From assembly GCF_018137965.1 (NCBI RefSeq), contig NZ_CP073100.1, positions 1,798,001 to 1,862,000 on the forward strand: a stretch of DNA of 64,000 nt, written 5' to 3'. The notes beneath the pieces are model-generated. The model saw only the letters and a list, made by a program, of their open reading frames with translations. It was not told where the DNA came from and made no database searches. Of the stretch, positions 24,660-35,500 are shown piece after piece. Position numbers and translations under genes: made by a program. The stretch is from Luteolibacter ambystomatis (GTDB lineage Bacteria; Verrucomicrobiota; Verrucomicrobiia; Verrucomicrobiales; Akkermansiaceae). How positions within the stretch are numbered: position 1 is the first letter of the stretch; every line of letters starts with the position of its first letter.

Positions 24660-26075
24660 TTGAATTTGTCCGATGATTTGTCTAAAATGCCATTACCATG
24701 GCACGCCCCCCCTCGCCTTCAACGTTTCAGAATCGAACGCTTCAAGAACCCCAGCGGAAAGCAAGTTTGGCGGGTCGACGGCTACCGTTCCAGCGGTGGA
24801 CGTATTCGGGAAAATTTCAAGACGAAGAGTGAGGCCCTCGAAAGAATGAACGCATTGGAGCAGGCGGAAGCTGAAGGCGCACTCTCGACGGTGCCAGTTC
24901 TCCAACGCACGATCCTCTCCGCGGAACAGATTTCCGACGCCGAATCTGCGACGGCGATGGTTCCCGGACGTTCCCTTGCGGCATTGGCCGCGCACCTCAC
25001 ACGCTGGGAAACCCAAGCGGCACGGATCGGACTCAGCGTCGATGAGGCACTGGCATTCTGAGAGAGCCGTTACCATCCCGATCTTCAAGAAGTCACCGTG
25101 CTGCAAGCACGTGACGCGTTTCTGGCATCGCGGCGCGGAATTCGTGAGAAAACCCGGTCCCACTATGAATCCGCCACCCAGCGGCTGCTTCGCCCGGACC
25201 CGAACAAACTCGTTCATCGCATCACGGTTTCCGATCTTGAGAGCATTCTCAAGAACTACGAAAACCCCAATTCGTATCGGACTTACCGACGCTGTGTCAG
25301 CACCTTCTTCAGATGGGCTGTACAGAAGCGCATGTGCGCGGAGAACCCTTGCGAACGGTTGGATCTTCCTCCACCAGTCTCTTCCCATCTCCAGATCCTG
25401 AGCCTCCGAGTAACGACGCTCCTGCTGAGAGCCGCAATGCTTTACCGCAAGGGCGAAACGGTCCCCTCAATCGCGATTGCGCTCTTCGGAGGACTCCGCC
25501 CAAGCGAACTAGAAAATTTGCGCCCAGAAGACGTGAAGCACGATCGCATCCGGGTGACCGGGGGAAAAATGCGGCGAACTTTGAAACGTTCCGTCCCCAT
25601 CCCGCCCAATCTAGCGGCGTGGTTGAAGGCGTATCCTTTCAAAGGATTGCCGAAGAACTTCTACGGAAAGTTCCGAACTCTTCGGAAGGCTATCGGAGAG
25701 ACCACATGGGTTGCAGACGTTTTCCGTCACACCAGTATTTCCTTCCAGCTTGAGAGGGACAAAAACGAAGCATTGACGGCATACAACAACGGAACGTCGG
25801 CCAAAATGATTGAATTCCACTATCGAGACCTCGTCGATAACCCGTCGGAGGTTGTGGCATACTGGACTCTATCGCCGGGGGTCGTTGCACAAGCACTGAC
25901 TTCGATTCAACTGCCAAAGTCATCCACCGTCGAATGGCCTGGCAACGCCGTTCTCGCCAAGTGGGTTCAGTCCACATCCCTGAGCAAAATCGGCGCTGAA
26001 CTAGGGGTTTCCGATGTCGCGGTGAGAAAGCGCTGCCTCAAACAAAAGATCATCCTGCCATCACGACACGCCTAA
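24660..26075 (+). pseudogene. Tyrosine integrase interrupted by an in-frame TGA
   Basis: One reading frame carries an integrase of about 470 codons split by TGA at 25059-25061. The first part (MNLSDDLSKM onward) is the usual N-terminal arm-binding region, FKNPSGKQVWRVDGYRSSGG. After the stop the frame continues ESRYHPDLQEVTVLQARDAF, the core-binding domain, then the catalytic domain with GLRPSELENLRPEDV (Arg), VFRHTSISFQ (His-x-x) and FHYRDLVD (Tyr region). The C-terminus has a small HTH-like LSKIGAELGVSDVAVRKRCL. It is almost certainly a dead gene, though readthrough or reassigned use cannot be excluded from sequence. Confidence 0.8.
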
Positions 26076-26095
26076 AACGAACGAGGTTAGTGAAG

Positions 26096-26130
26096 TGGTG
26101 GTCAGAGCGGGGTTCGAACCTGCGGCAAAG
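26096..26130 (-). pseudogene. Second tRNA 3'-end-like fragment
   Basis: On the minus strand GCAGG/TTCGAAC/CCCGC gives a T-arm with one mismatch, followed by TCTGACC and ACCA. It mirrors the fragment at 24547 in orientation and tail (both ACCACC). The pair flanks the broken integrase but their sequences differ, so they are not an exact attachment pair. Confidence 0.45.
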
Positions 26131-26397
26131 CCGTGCGCCACATGGCGTATGGCGTCCTCGAAGGCATCGGTGATCGCGGGCGTGTCCCGGACGGAAATCA
26201 CCGTGGCCTCCGTTGAGTTCTTAATTCACCCGGAGTGAGAAAATTTCGGGATTTATCTACGCGGAATGACTTCCCGGGATGAAGGCTTCGGAGATCGACG
26301 CATTGCTCCCGAAGAACTGGCAGCCTGCGAACGAGGTTCTCGTGCCGATCCAAGCTGCGTTCTCAAAAGAGGCTCCATGCCTCCCTCAGTCAAGAGA
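26131..26397. other. Remnant region
   Basis: No intact gene. On the minus strand a short protein-like stretch VISVRDTPAITDAFEDAIRH appears around 26130-26220 without start. A 51-codon plus-strand frame begins MKASEIDALLPKNWQPANEV at 26279. Neither could be identified. The region reads as accumulated fragments. Confidence 0.3.
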
Positions 26398-26468
26398 GAC
26401 CCCATGGAGCACTTACGTTTGGCCTCGTTGAGATCCATCTGCCCGAACTGCTTTTTCCAGCGGTGGAA
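26398..26468 (-). pseudogene. IS3-family orfA fragment
   Basis: The minus strand encodes STFHRWKKQFGQMDLNEAKR, a strong match to the end of the helix-turn-helix of IS3-type orfA (typically FYRWKKQFG..EAKRLKELE). It breaks off immediately after at KCSMG, and a stop lies upstream, so only a short piece survives. Confidence 0.55.
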
Positions 26469-26649
26469 TGTCGACCCCGGCTACGGCAAGCACCTTCTTT
26501 CCGTGAAAAAGCACCGGCCCCTCCCCTTCCTCGACTTGAAACCAAAGGGAGGAGCTTTCGTTGTTCACCTAGGAAAATTATCCGACTCAAAAGCCTTCTC
26601 CAACCTCCACGAAGTCCCTTCGGAAACACCGGATGTGGCAACTTGGCGG

Positions 26650-29109
26650 TTACTTTCCGGTGCGCTTCATTACTTCCAGTTCGAAGATCGAATAGCCCCA
26701 TGAGGTCACGGGTTCCTTCATCACGATCCGGACGTGGCGGGCCTGTACGGCCTGAAATCCTATCCTGGTACGGTCACCTTCCACATGCGCCGCAGCAACC
26801 GGCTTCCAATCCTTGCCATCCTGTGAAACCTCCACCTCGGCCTGTCCAGGCCGGGCGGCTTCCCATGCGATGTCGATGGCATTGAACTCCTTCCCACTGC
26901 CGAGATCGACTGCCAGCCATTGGCTCGATCCCGTGGGCCCGGACGACCAACGGCTGGAGGAACTTCCGTCCACCGCCTTGTCCGGCGTGAAGTCGTGCTC
27001 GTCATCGGAAACCGATGCGCTGACCGCCGCTCCCGCAGCCAGATTGTCCGGCATGTCCAGTCCCGCTGCGCGTCCGATTTCCTTGGCAGAACATGCGCGG
27101 TTGAAAACCTTCAAGTTCCGGACCGTGCCGACAAAGGAGTTTCCGTTGGGACTGCCCAGCAGAGCCAGCGGACACAGCATCTGGTTGTTGCTTTCGCCCA
27201 CCTTCACGCCATCCAGGAAGACCGTCGTCTTTCTCTCATCCCCTACCACGGCCACCTTCACCCACTTGTCCTTGGCGGGAGACGGTCCATAGACACGGCT
27301 CACGTCGCCGACGATGAAAGAGGATGCCGGATCCGCTCCTGGCGTTCCGGCGGCCCGCACGATGCCTATGCCCTTCAGGGTTTCCTTGGTCGTGATCTCC
27401 TTGTCGTCCGTACCTTTGGATTTCCTGTTCTCGGTGCGGGAATAGTCGGCACAGATTTCGGCCAACCCGGACGATAGGATGACACCGCGCCGCTCTGTGT
27501 CGGCGGTTTTCCGGATCTCCATCGTCAGCGTCCACGGGTATTCCAGATCGGCCCGCGCGCGGCCTTGGAAGGCGAGCGGTTGTCGCGCGTCCACTGAGTC
27601 GAGCGTACGTTCACCGGGCAGGTCCAGCACCAGGCCCTCCGGCCCCTTTGCGGGTATGCGGTCGAAAACCTGCACACCGGGCACCGGCGCGATGAGAGCC
27701 GCCCGCTTTTGAAACGCCGCGTAGCTGGTGGAACCCTTCGTGCCCCACATCTTCTCGGAAAAAGCCTGGATGCTGGGAAACGTGAGGGAGGCGATCTCCG
27801 TCATCGTGTAGCCGGTCGGTCCCTGGTCGTTCCACACGTGGAGCTTCCCGCCGAGCAGGCCTGGATCCCCTTCTCCCGGATTTTTGGATGGATCGCCACT
27901 GATCCTCCACGGCTGCCAGTTCTGATAAACCCCGCCATTACTAACCCCATAGTAATGCGCCCCGGGGACGATGTAGGTGGTGCCGTCGCTCGAATTAATC
28001 ACCTTGTGACCCGCCGCGATCTGGCTCTTCGCATCGTTGGTTTCCCACATGTCGATCGTGATGGAAGGATCGATCGCCGTGGTTCCGCCCATGTTCTCGA
28101 ATCCGGACCAAATCCGCATGTTCTTGCCCCGCGAGCGCACGTGCGCGTTCATCGTATTGATGAACTTCCGGAAGGCTTCGTGTAGTTCCGCCTTCCGTTC
28201 CTTCGATCCCTCCACCCGGTACTCGTCGGTGCCAATGTGGAAGTCCGGCGCATCGAACAAAGGAATCATCTCGTCCAGCAATTCCTTCATCCGCTCCACC
28301 GTCTTCGGGTTGGTGACGTCCATGTAGTCTGGTTTTCCGGGCAGGGCGAGGTCCGGCCAGAAGTTGGTGAAGCAACGGGAATGCCCCGGCATGTCGATCT
28401 CGGGTGTGATCGTGATGCCGAGTCCCCGCGCCATGTCCTGCAGCTCGCGCAGGTCCCGTTTCGTGTAGAACAAGTCCTTCGCCGCAAGCCCGGGAAACTT
28501 CGCGCTCTCCACCCGGAAGGCCGCGTACCCGCCGCCGAATGACTCGTCGCTCAAATGGAGATGCAGCTCGTTGAGCTTGTACCACGCCATCATCCGCAGG
28601 TAGTCCTTCAGCACCGGCAGCGGGAACGGCTTGCGGGCGACATCGAGCATCAACATCCGGCGCGGTACGGAGGGCCAGTCCTCGATGGTCCCGTGAGGCA
28701 GGACCGGATCATGAGCCGCCAGTTGCAACACCGTGAACATGCCATTGCGGAGACCTTGCTCGTCCGCGCCCCGGATGACCAATCTCTCCCCGATCTCCAC
28801 CGCATAGCCGCCTGGCTTCAATACATGGCCCGCACGATCCAGTGTCAGCACGATCTTCGGGCCCTCCGTTGCCGGAGTTCCGCCGGTAGCCGTCGCAAGC
28901 TGCTTCGAGAACATTCCGGCGATCCCCTCCAAGGCCTTCGAGCCGCCCTCCGTCGTCACTGCGCCGCCCTTGGCATTGAATGTGCCGTCCGCGGCCTTCC
29001 ACGACCGGACGGCGGGCACTACGGCCAGATCCTCCGCATGCAAGGACATGGTGAAATTGGAAATGCAAAGGACAGCCAGCGGCAGGGGTTTTCGAAAGCA
29101 CAGTTTCAT
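26650..29109 (-). CDS. Secreted GH20 beta-N-acetylhexosaminidase with LamG and F5/8C-type domains
   Basis: 819 aa. Signal peptide at residues 1-25 (LPLAVLCISNFTMSLHAEDL). The GH20b domain precedes the TIM barrel, which contains RRMLMLDVARKPFPLPVLKD, ITPEIDMPGHSRCF and the catalytic Asp-Glu in FHIGTDEYRVEG. Residues about 520-680 look like a concanavalin/LamG domain (WTLTMEIRKTADTERRGVIL). The last 130 residues are an F5/8-type C (CBM32-like) domain, SSSRWSSGPTGSSQWLAVDL. It removes terminal GlcNAc or GalNAc from glycans outside the cytoplasm. It is a single transcription unit. Confidence 0.9.
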   Translation of the reverse strand: MKLCFRKPLPLAVLCISNFTMSLHAEDLAVVPAVRSWKAADGTFNAKGGAVTTEGGSKALEGIAGMFSKQLATATGGTPATEGPKIVLTLDRAGHVLKPGGYAVEIGERLVIRGADEQGLRNGMFTVLQLAAHDPVLPHGTIEDWPSVPRRMLMLDVARKPFPLPVLKDYLRMMAWYKLNELHLHLSDESFGGGYAAFRVESAKFPGLAAKDLFYTKRDLRELQDMARGLGITITPEIDMPGHSRCFTNFWPDLALPGKPDYMDVTNPKTVERMKELLDEMIPLFDAPDFHIGTDEYRVEGSKERKAELHEAFRKFINTMNAHVRSRGKNMRIWSGFENMGGTTAIDPSITIDMWETNDAKSQIAAGHKVINSSDGTTYIVPGAHYYGVSNGGVYQNWQPWRISGDPSKNPGEGDPGLLGGKLHVWNDQGPTGYTMTEIASLTFPSIQAFSEKMWGTKGSTSYAAFQKRAALIAPVPGVQVFDRIPAKGPEGLVLDLPGERTLDSVDARQPLAFQGRARADLEYPWTLTMEIRKTADTERRGVILSSGLAEICADYSRTENRKSKGTDDKEITTKETLKGIGIVRAAGTPGADPASSFIVGDVSRVYGPSPAKDKWVKVAVVGDERKTTVFLDGVKVGESNNQMLCPLALLGSPNGNSFVGTVRNLKVFNRACSAKEIGRAAGLDMPDNLAAGAAVSASVSDDEHDFTPDKAVDGSSSSRWSSGPTGSSQWLAVDLGSGKEFNAIDIAWEAARPGQAEVEVSQDGKDWKPVAAAHVEGDRTRIGFQAVQARHVRIVMKEPVTSWGYSIFELEVMKRTGK

Positions 29110-29516
29110 GGTGATGGATCAAAGATATTCAGGACATCCGGTTTGGATGCTGTGGGCGGAGCATACTATTTGAAGGAGACGGCGAAGTGATGGTGATCAA
29201 GAGCTGACCAGTCCTTGATTTTGGTTCATGAAAGCACATCACGTTGACGGAGGCGCTGGAAGCATTGATCCGCTTCTGTTGTTTCCCAGGCCGGTCCGGG
29301 ACCTCCAATTCCCAAAAAATCATCTGGTCCGACGAGGCCTTCGAATCCCATGGATCCCATGGATCCCATTCCTCCCACAGTTCCCTGTCATTCCCGTTGG
29401 TGCACATCGTGATGGACAATATTCGGACTTCCGCCCCCACCTATGGATGGGCGGCAGACCAGTCGTTCATCGACCGATACTGCCGCCCGCTTGGATTCGT
29501 TCAACTCACCCGAACG
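29110..29516. other. Intergenic region
   Basis: 407 bases between the GH20 start and the end of the first giant gene. It has short direct repeats of CCATGGAT type around 29350 and, at its right edge, about 40 bases resembling the sequence after the second giant gene. No gene seen. Confidence 0.4.
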
Positions 29517-32500
29517 TCACGGAGTTACCGTGATGTTGTCGAACGTCGAGGCATTCAGCCCGGTGGTGTTGCCGCTGCCCACGGCCAAGCCGATGTAGCA
29601 GTTGCCCGCCATCGTCACCGTCACCGTGCCCACCGTCGTCCAGCTCGTGCCGTTCGTGCTGCTGTAGGCCGTGATGTCATTGCCCACCCGTATCAGGCGC
29701 ACCCATACGTTCGGAGCCGTGGCCGTGCCGCTGTTCGACGTCGTCGTGCTGCCCGCCGTCGCCGTCCGGCGGGTCCAGGTGAAGGCACCCGAACCGTCCG
29801 TGCCGAGGAACACATGGCGCGCATCGACGGCCAGCGTGTCACGGATCATCACCCCGATCCGCGAGCTGGTGCCGGTGTTGGCGAACGTCGGGATGCGCAC
29901 CGTGATGTCGCCATCCGCGGTCAGCGCCTGATACGTGTAGCGGAAGCCGTCCGCCGTTCCTCCCACCACGCCCGCGCCGTTCAGCGTATGGACGTTGTTG
30001 AAGAACTCCGAGCGTCCCGCCACGCCGGTGGTGCCGATGTCCCCCGTGACCCACGGCGAGGGATACGGAGTCACCGTCACGTTGTCGAACGTCGCCGTGC
30101 TGGCCGTGGTGGTGGAGGTGGCGTCCACCGCCAGACCCACCCGGATCGTCGTGCCCATGGTCACCGTTTCCTGGCCGACCTGCGTCCACGTCGTGCCGTT
30201 GGACGACACGTAGGTGGTGAACAGCGAGCCGCAGCGCGTCACCCGCACCCAGTTGTTCGGGTAGGCGTTGAGCGCCGGTCCGGCGATGTGGCTGCTGCTC
30301 GCACCGGTCGTCGCGCGATACTGGTTGGCGAAGCCGTTGGATGGAGTCACCACCATCATCGCGTGGGCGGAACCGGCGGCGGTCGTATCACGCATCATCA
30401 CACCGGCCTTCGCCCAGCCGCCCGTATTGGTCTGCGAGGTCACCCGCGCGCGGATCTCGCCGTCACCGGTCATCGCGGTGGAGGCGTATTGGAACGCATC
30501 AGCCGTGCCCCAGATGTCCGAGCCCGCACCACTGATGGTGTAGAGGCCGGTACCGGAGGTGTAGCCGCTGGAACCCGCGATTCCCGTGCTGCCGATGTCG
30601 CCCGCCGTCCAACCGGACGGCAGAACCCCATAGACCGTGATGTTCATCGTCGCCGTGGCGCTCTGGCCGTCCGGATCGGTGACGCTCACCGAGTAGCTGC
30701 CGGCGCCCGCGTCGCCCGCTGCCGGAGTGCCGGACAGCGTGCCATTCGAGGCGATCGTCAGCCAGGACGGACCGGACACCTTGGCGAAGGTCAGCACGTC
30801 GGTATCCGCATCGGTGGCCTTGCCCACCAGGCTGCCGGAGTAGGCGCTGCCCACCGTGGCATTGCCCATCGTGAACGAGCTGGCGGTGAACGCCGGCGCG
30901 CGGTTGGCGATCAGGCCGTCATGGAGGCCGTTGAGTTCACTGGCGCTCAGCGCGCGGGTGTAGAGGCGGACTTCATCGAGCAGGCCCTTGAAGCGACGGT
31001 TGTTGTCACGCTGGTCCCAGCCGATCGACATCGTGATGGTGGACACCAGGCTCTTGGCGGTGCCGGAGGCGGTGGCCAGCGGATTGCCGTCCACATAGAC
31101 GGTGCCGGTGGTGCCGCTGCGGGTGGCCGCCACGTGGTGCCACTGGTTGTCGTTCACCAGGCCGTAGGTGGACGGCGTGACGATGTCGAACTGGTAGCCG
31201 TTGTTGTAGATGTAGAACTCGACGGTGCCGTTGGACAACACCTGGAGTCCGTATTCGCCGTTGTAGCCGGAGCCCGTCGCGTCGCGCTGCTGGATGATCA
31301 CGCCCGTGCCGGAACCCGGAGCGATCTTCACCCAGGCTCCGACGGTGAAGTCACCGGTGCCGGAGAGCGACGGAGCGGCACCCAGCGTGATGCCGTCATC
31401 GGTGCCGTCGAGGTTCAGCGCGTTTCCTACGATACCTGTCGTGGAAGCCGGACTGCCCGCGATGGTGCCGTCCTGCACGCGGCCGGTGGCGTCATCGGCG
31501 TTGGTGCCGGAGGTTTCGTCGAGCTTCCACCAGCCGCGGAGGTTGGTGTAGATCGAGCCCGGGACGGACGCCACGTCGAATGGCGCGGTGCCCACGGTGA
31601 ACTCCAGGCCGGTCGGCGAGCCGTCGCCATCCGGATCGGCGGCGAGGTCGGGGATGATCACGTTGATGGTCAGCGTGGTTTCGGCATAGGCCCCCGTTCC
31701 ATCGGTGGCGCGCACCGTGAAGACGTTGGCGGTGCCGCCATCGGCGAGTCCCGGCGTGCCGGTGAGCGTGCCGTTGGAAGCGACCACCAGCCAGGACGGG
31801 CCGGACACCTTCGAGTAGGCGAGCGTGTCACCCGCGTCCACATCGCTGGCCGAGCCCGCAATGCTGCTGCCGGTGTAGGGCATGCCGGAGGTGGCGTCCG
31901 GAGCGGTCAGGGTGGTGGCGAAGGTCGGCGCGTCGTTGGTGTTGGCCACCGTGATGTTCAATGCCGTGGTGGCATTCGCGCCCGCCGCATCCGTCACCTT
32001 CACGGTGAAGGCGTTCGCACCGACGTTGCTGTTGTCCGGTGTGCCGGACAGAGCACCGTTGGAAGCCACGCTCAGCCAGGACGGGCCGCCCACCTTGGAG
32101 TAAGTGAGGGTGTCACCCGCATCGATGTCCGCGCCATAGCTGGCGATCGAACCGGAATACGCACTGTCTTCCGTGGCACCGGCACCTGTGATCGGATTCG
32201 CGGTGAAGGCTGGGGCGTCGTTCGTGTTAGTCACCGTGATGTTCAGCGTCGTGGTGGCATTGAGCCCGGCCGCGTCGGTGACTTTCACCGTGAAGCTGTT
32301 CGCCCCCACGTCGCCATTGAGCGGCGTGCCACTGAGCGCACCGTCGGAAGCGACCGACAACCACGACGGGCCGGACACCTTCGAGTAGGTCAGCGTGTCA
32401 CCCACATCGACATCCGCGCCATAGGAGGCGAGGGAGCCGGAATACGCGCTGTCTTCCGTGGCACCGCTGCCCGCTATCGGGTTCGCGGTGAAGGTCGGAG

Positions 32501-35500
32501 CATCGTTGGTGTTGGCCACCGTGATGTTCAATACCGTGGTGGCATTCGCACCCGCCGCATCGGTCACCTTCACGGTGAAGGCATTCGCGCCAACGCTGCT
32601 GTTGTCCGGAGTTCCGGACAGAGCGCCGTTGGAAGCGACCGAAAGCCAGGCCGGACCGGACACCTTCGAGTAGGTCAACGTGTCCCCCACATCGACATCC
32701 GCACCGTAGCTGGCGATGGAACCGGAATACGCGCTGTCCTCGGTGGCACCGGCACCTGTGATCGGATTCGCGGTGAAGGCCGGGGCGTCGTTCGTGTTAG
32801 TCACCGCGATGTTCAGCGTGGCGTCGTCGGTGGCTCCCAGGCTGTCCGTGACGCGGACGATGAAGCTGTTGGCACCGACATCGCTATTGGAGGGAGTTCC
32901 GGTGAGATCGCCGTTGGCGGAAACCGCGAGCCAGGCGGGACCGGACAGCTTTGAATAGCTCAGCGATTCGCCGGCGTCGGGATCGGTGACGCGGCCGGCG
33001 AGGGTACTGCTGTAGGCGGCGTCTTCGGCGACGGCGGGCGTGGACATCGGATCGGCGGTGAAGGCCGGCACGGTGTTATATCGGGTGTAGGCGAGCACCA
33101 GGTTGTTGCCCGACTGCTGGATGGCCCAGGTCCCTTGCGGGGTGGTGAGGCCGCTGGTGTTGATGATGAATTTGTCCGCGCTGAAGCCGGTGATGCCGGA
33201 GGTGGTGGTCGCGAGGACGAACGATGTGCTGGCCTCCGTGAAGTTGGCGAGGGCCACTTCCGACAGACGAATTTCAACCGGGTTGCTCGAGCTCGCGGTG
33301 ATGCTGAGGGAATTGGCCGTCAGTTTGTCCCAACCCGTGCCTGCCGTTCCCGTCCAGTTGGAAATTTCGCAATGGATGGACGAGCTGTCGGCCAGCGTGA
33401 CAGAGTTGTTCACCGTGAAGTTTCCGACTCCGTTGGCACCCGGAGCCAGCGTGCCACCGCCTTGGACGGTGGTCGGACTGGCGAGGCTGCCGGTGCCGGC
33501 AAGCGTGCCGCCCGTGACGGTGGTCGCGCCGGTGTAGGTGTTCGCACCGGTAAGGGTGAGCGTGCCTGTGCCAGTTTTGGTCAACGTGCCGCCAGTGCCA
33601 CTGAGCACTGAATTCACCGTGGCCGCGCGGCCGGAACTGATGTTGAAAGTGTGCGCGCCCGTGTTCGCCAAGGTGATGGGGATATTGGCCGCAATGGTCA
33701 GGTCAGTGCTGGCATCAAAGTTGGCGATCGTGCCGTCATTCCAGTTGAAGGCCAGGGTTTGGGCTCCGCTGCCCGCAATCGATCCCTTTTTGATGTTCTG
33801 CGCGGAAAGGATGCTGCCACCGTTCAGGTTCACGGTTGCGGCCATACTTGTGTATTGGCTGTTCCAGTTCGAGCTGAGCAAATTCAGCGTGCCGATTTTC
33901 AGAGCCGCGCCATTCGTGAGATTGACCGTACCATTGGCAGCCGGCGCATTGGCTCCGCCTGGGTAATAGGCATAGCCCATATTCATCGAGCTTGCCGCCA
34001 ACGATCCGCCATTGAGAGTGAGCACTCCGGTTCCTGTTAGCCCATCTCCGTTGTTTTCGTAGCCGACATACACGTTGGGCGCGGTGGCGACGACCCCGGT
34101 AAGATTCAAACTGCGCGTTCCTGAAGCCGCGCCGGAGGTGGCGTCGCCGATATAGAGATCGCTGGTGTCACTCAAGTTGCCACCGCTGATCGTTCCGGTG
34201 ATGCCGTTACTGAAGGTGAGTTTGCCCAAGGTCTGGCTGGTGCCGCCGAGTGCCAGGATGCCGTTACCGGAGAAGTTGACGGTGGTCGCAATCGGCAAGC
34301 GGTTGGTGCCGCCCGAGAGCGCGAGTGTGCCCGCAGCGATGCTGGTCGTGCCGGTGTAGGTGCTGACGCCTGAGAGTGACAGTGTGCCCGCGCCTGCTTT
34401 CGCCAGGCCTTTCGTGCCCGCGAGCCCCACATTCACCGCAGCCGTCTGGTTGTTCACCGTCATGGTCGGCGTCCCGCTGGTCACATCGAGTGTGAGCGAG
34501 CCGCCGCTGCCGGCGTTAAGCGTCCAGTTGTTGCTCGGTGTGGTGTCTCCAAAGACCAGGTTTCCGATGGTCCAGCCACCGTCCAAAGTCACCGTCGCGT
34601 TCGCGGTGAGGTTCAGGGTGCTAAAGTTTGCCGTTTTGTCCGCACCACTCGCAATGGTGCTGCCGCTCCAGTTTCCGGCATTGAACCAGGAACCGCCCGC
34701 CGCATTGGTCCAGGTGCCATTGCCGGAGGGCAGGTTGACCGTCACTTGAAGCGTGGCGTCTGCAGTGGCCCCGCCCGCGTCGGTGACGCGCACGGCAAAG
34801 GAATTGGTTCCGAAGTCCGAAATTGCCGGTGTGCCGGAGAGCGCTCCATTGGTGCCCACGCTGAGCCATGCGGGGCCGCTCACCTTGCTGAAGGAAAGCG
34901 TGGCGCCCGATTCCTCGTCGCTGGCGTCGCCCGCAAGACTGCCCGAGTATGCACTGCCTTGGGTGGCGTCAGGCTTGGTGATCGTTGCGCTCGTCCATAC
35001 GGGGGCGTCGTTCACACTCGTCACGCTGATATTCAGCGTGGCAGTGGCGATCGCGCCACCCACATCCCAGGCTTTCACGGTGAAAGTGTTCGCGCCAATG
35101 TCGCTGACAGTTGGCGTGCCGGACAGCGTGCCGTCGGCCGCCACGCTGAGCCAGGCAGGACCGGAAAACTTCGAGTAGCTCAGCGAGTCGCCCGCGTCCT
35201 GATCCGTCGCACTGCCGGCGATGGTCGCCGAATAGGCGCTATCCTCCGCGGCTGCCGGCTTGGTGATTGGATTGCTGGTGAAGACCGGAGCATGCGACCA
35301 AACGCCCGACGCATACACCTGGCCAATCTGCTGCGCGGTGAGCGCGCGTGAATACACCCGCACTTCATCCAGGCTGCCCTTGAAGAAACGGCCACCAAGG
35401 GAATCCTGGCCAATGTAAGCGGTCGCGTTGAACGTGTGCGAGGAGTGCGCGACACTGTTCACCACGCTCTGCATCGCCCCGCCCGCAGGCTGCATGTAGA

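Noticed and set aside
26266-26703. 145-codon plus-strand frame running into the GH20 gene end
   Set aside because: It covers the IS3 orfA relic on the other strand and overlaps GH20 by 54 bases. The translation has no family pattern.
29244-32954. Plus-strand open frame of 1236 codons
   Set aside because: It lies exactly antisense to the first giant gene. The translation is Arg/His/Gly-rich with no domain pattern, and the same kind of frame appears opposite the second giant gene because of high GC and repeated codons. It is a shadow.
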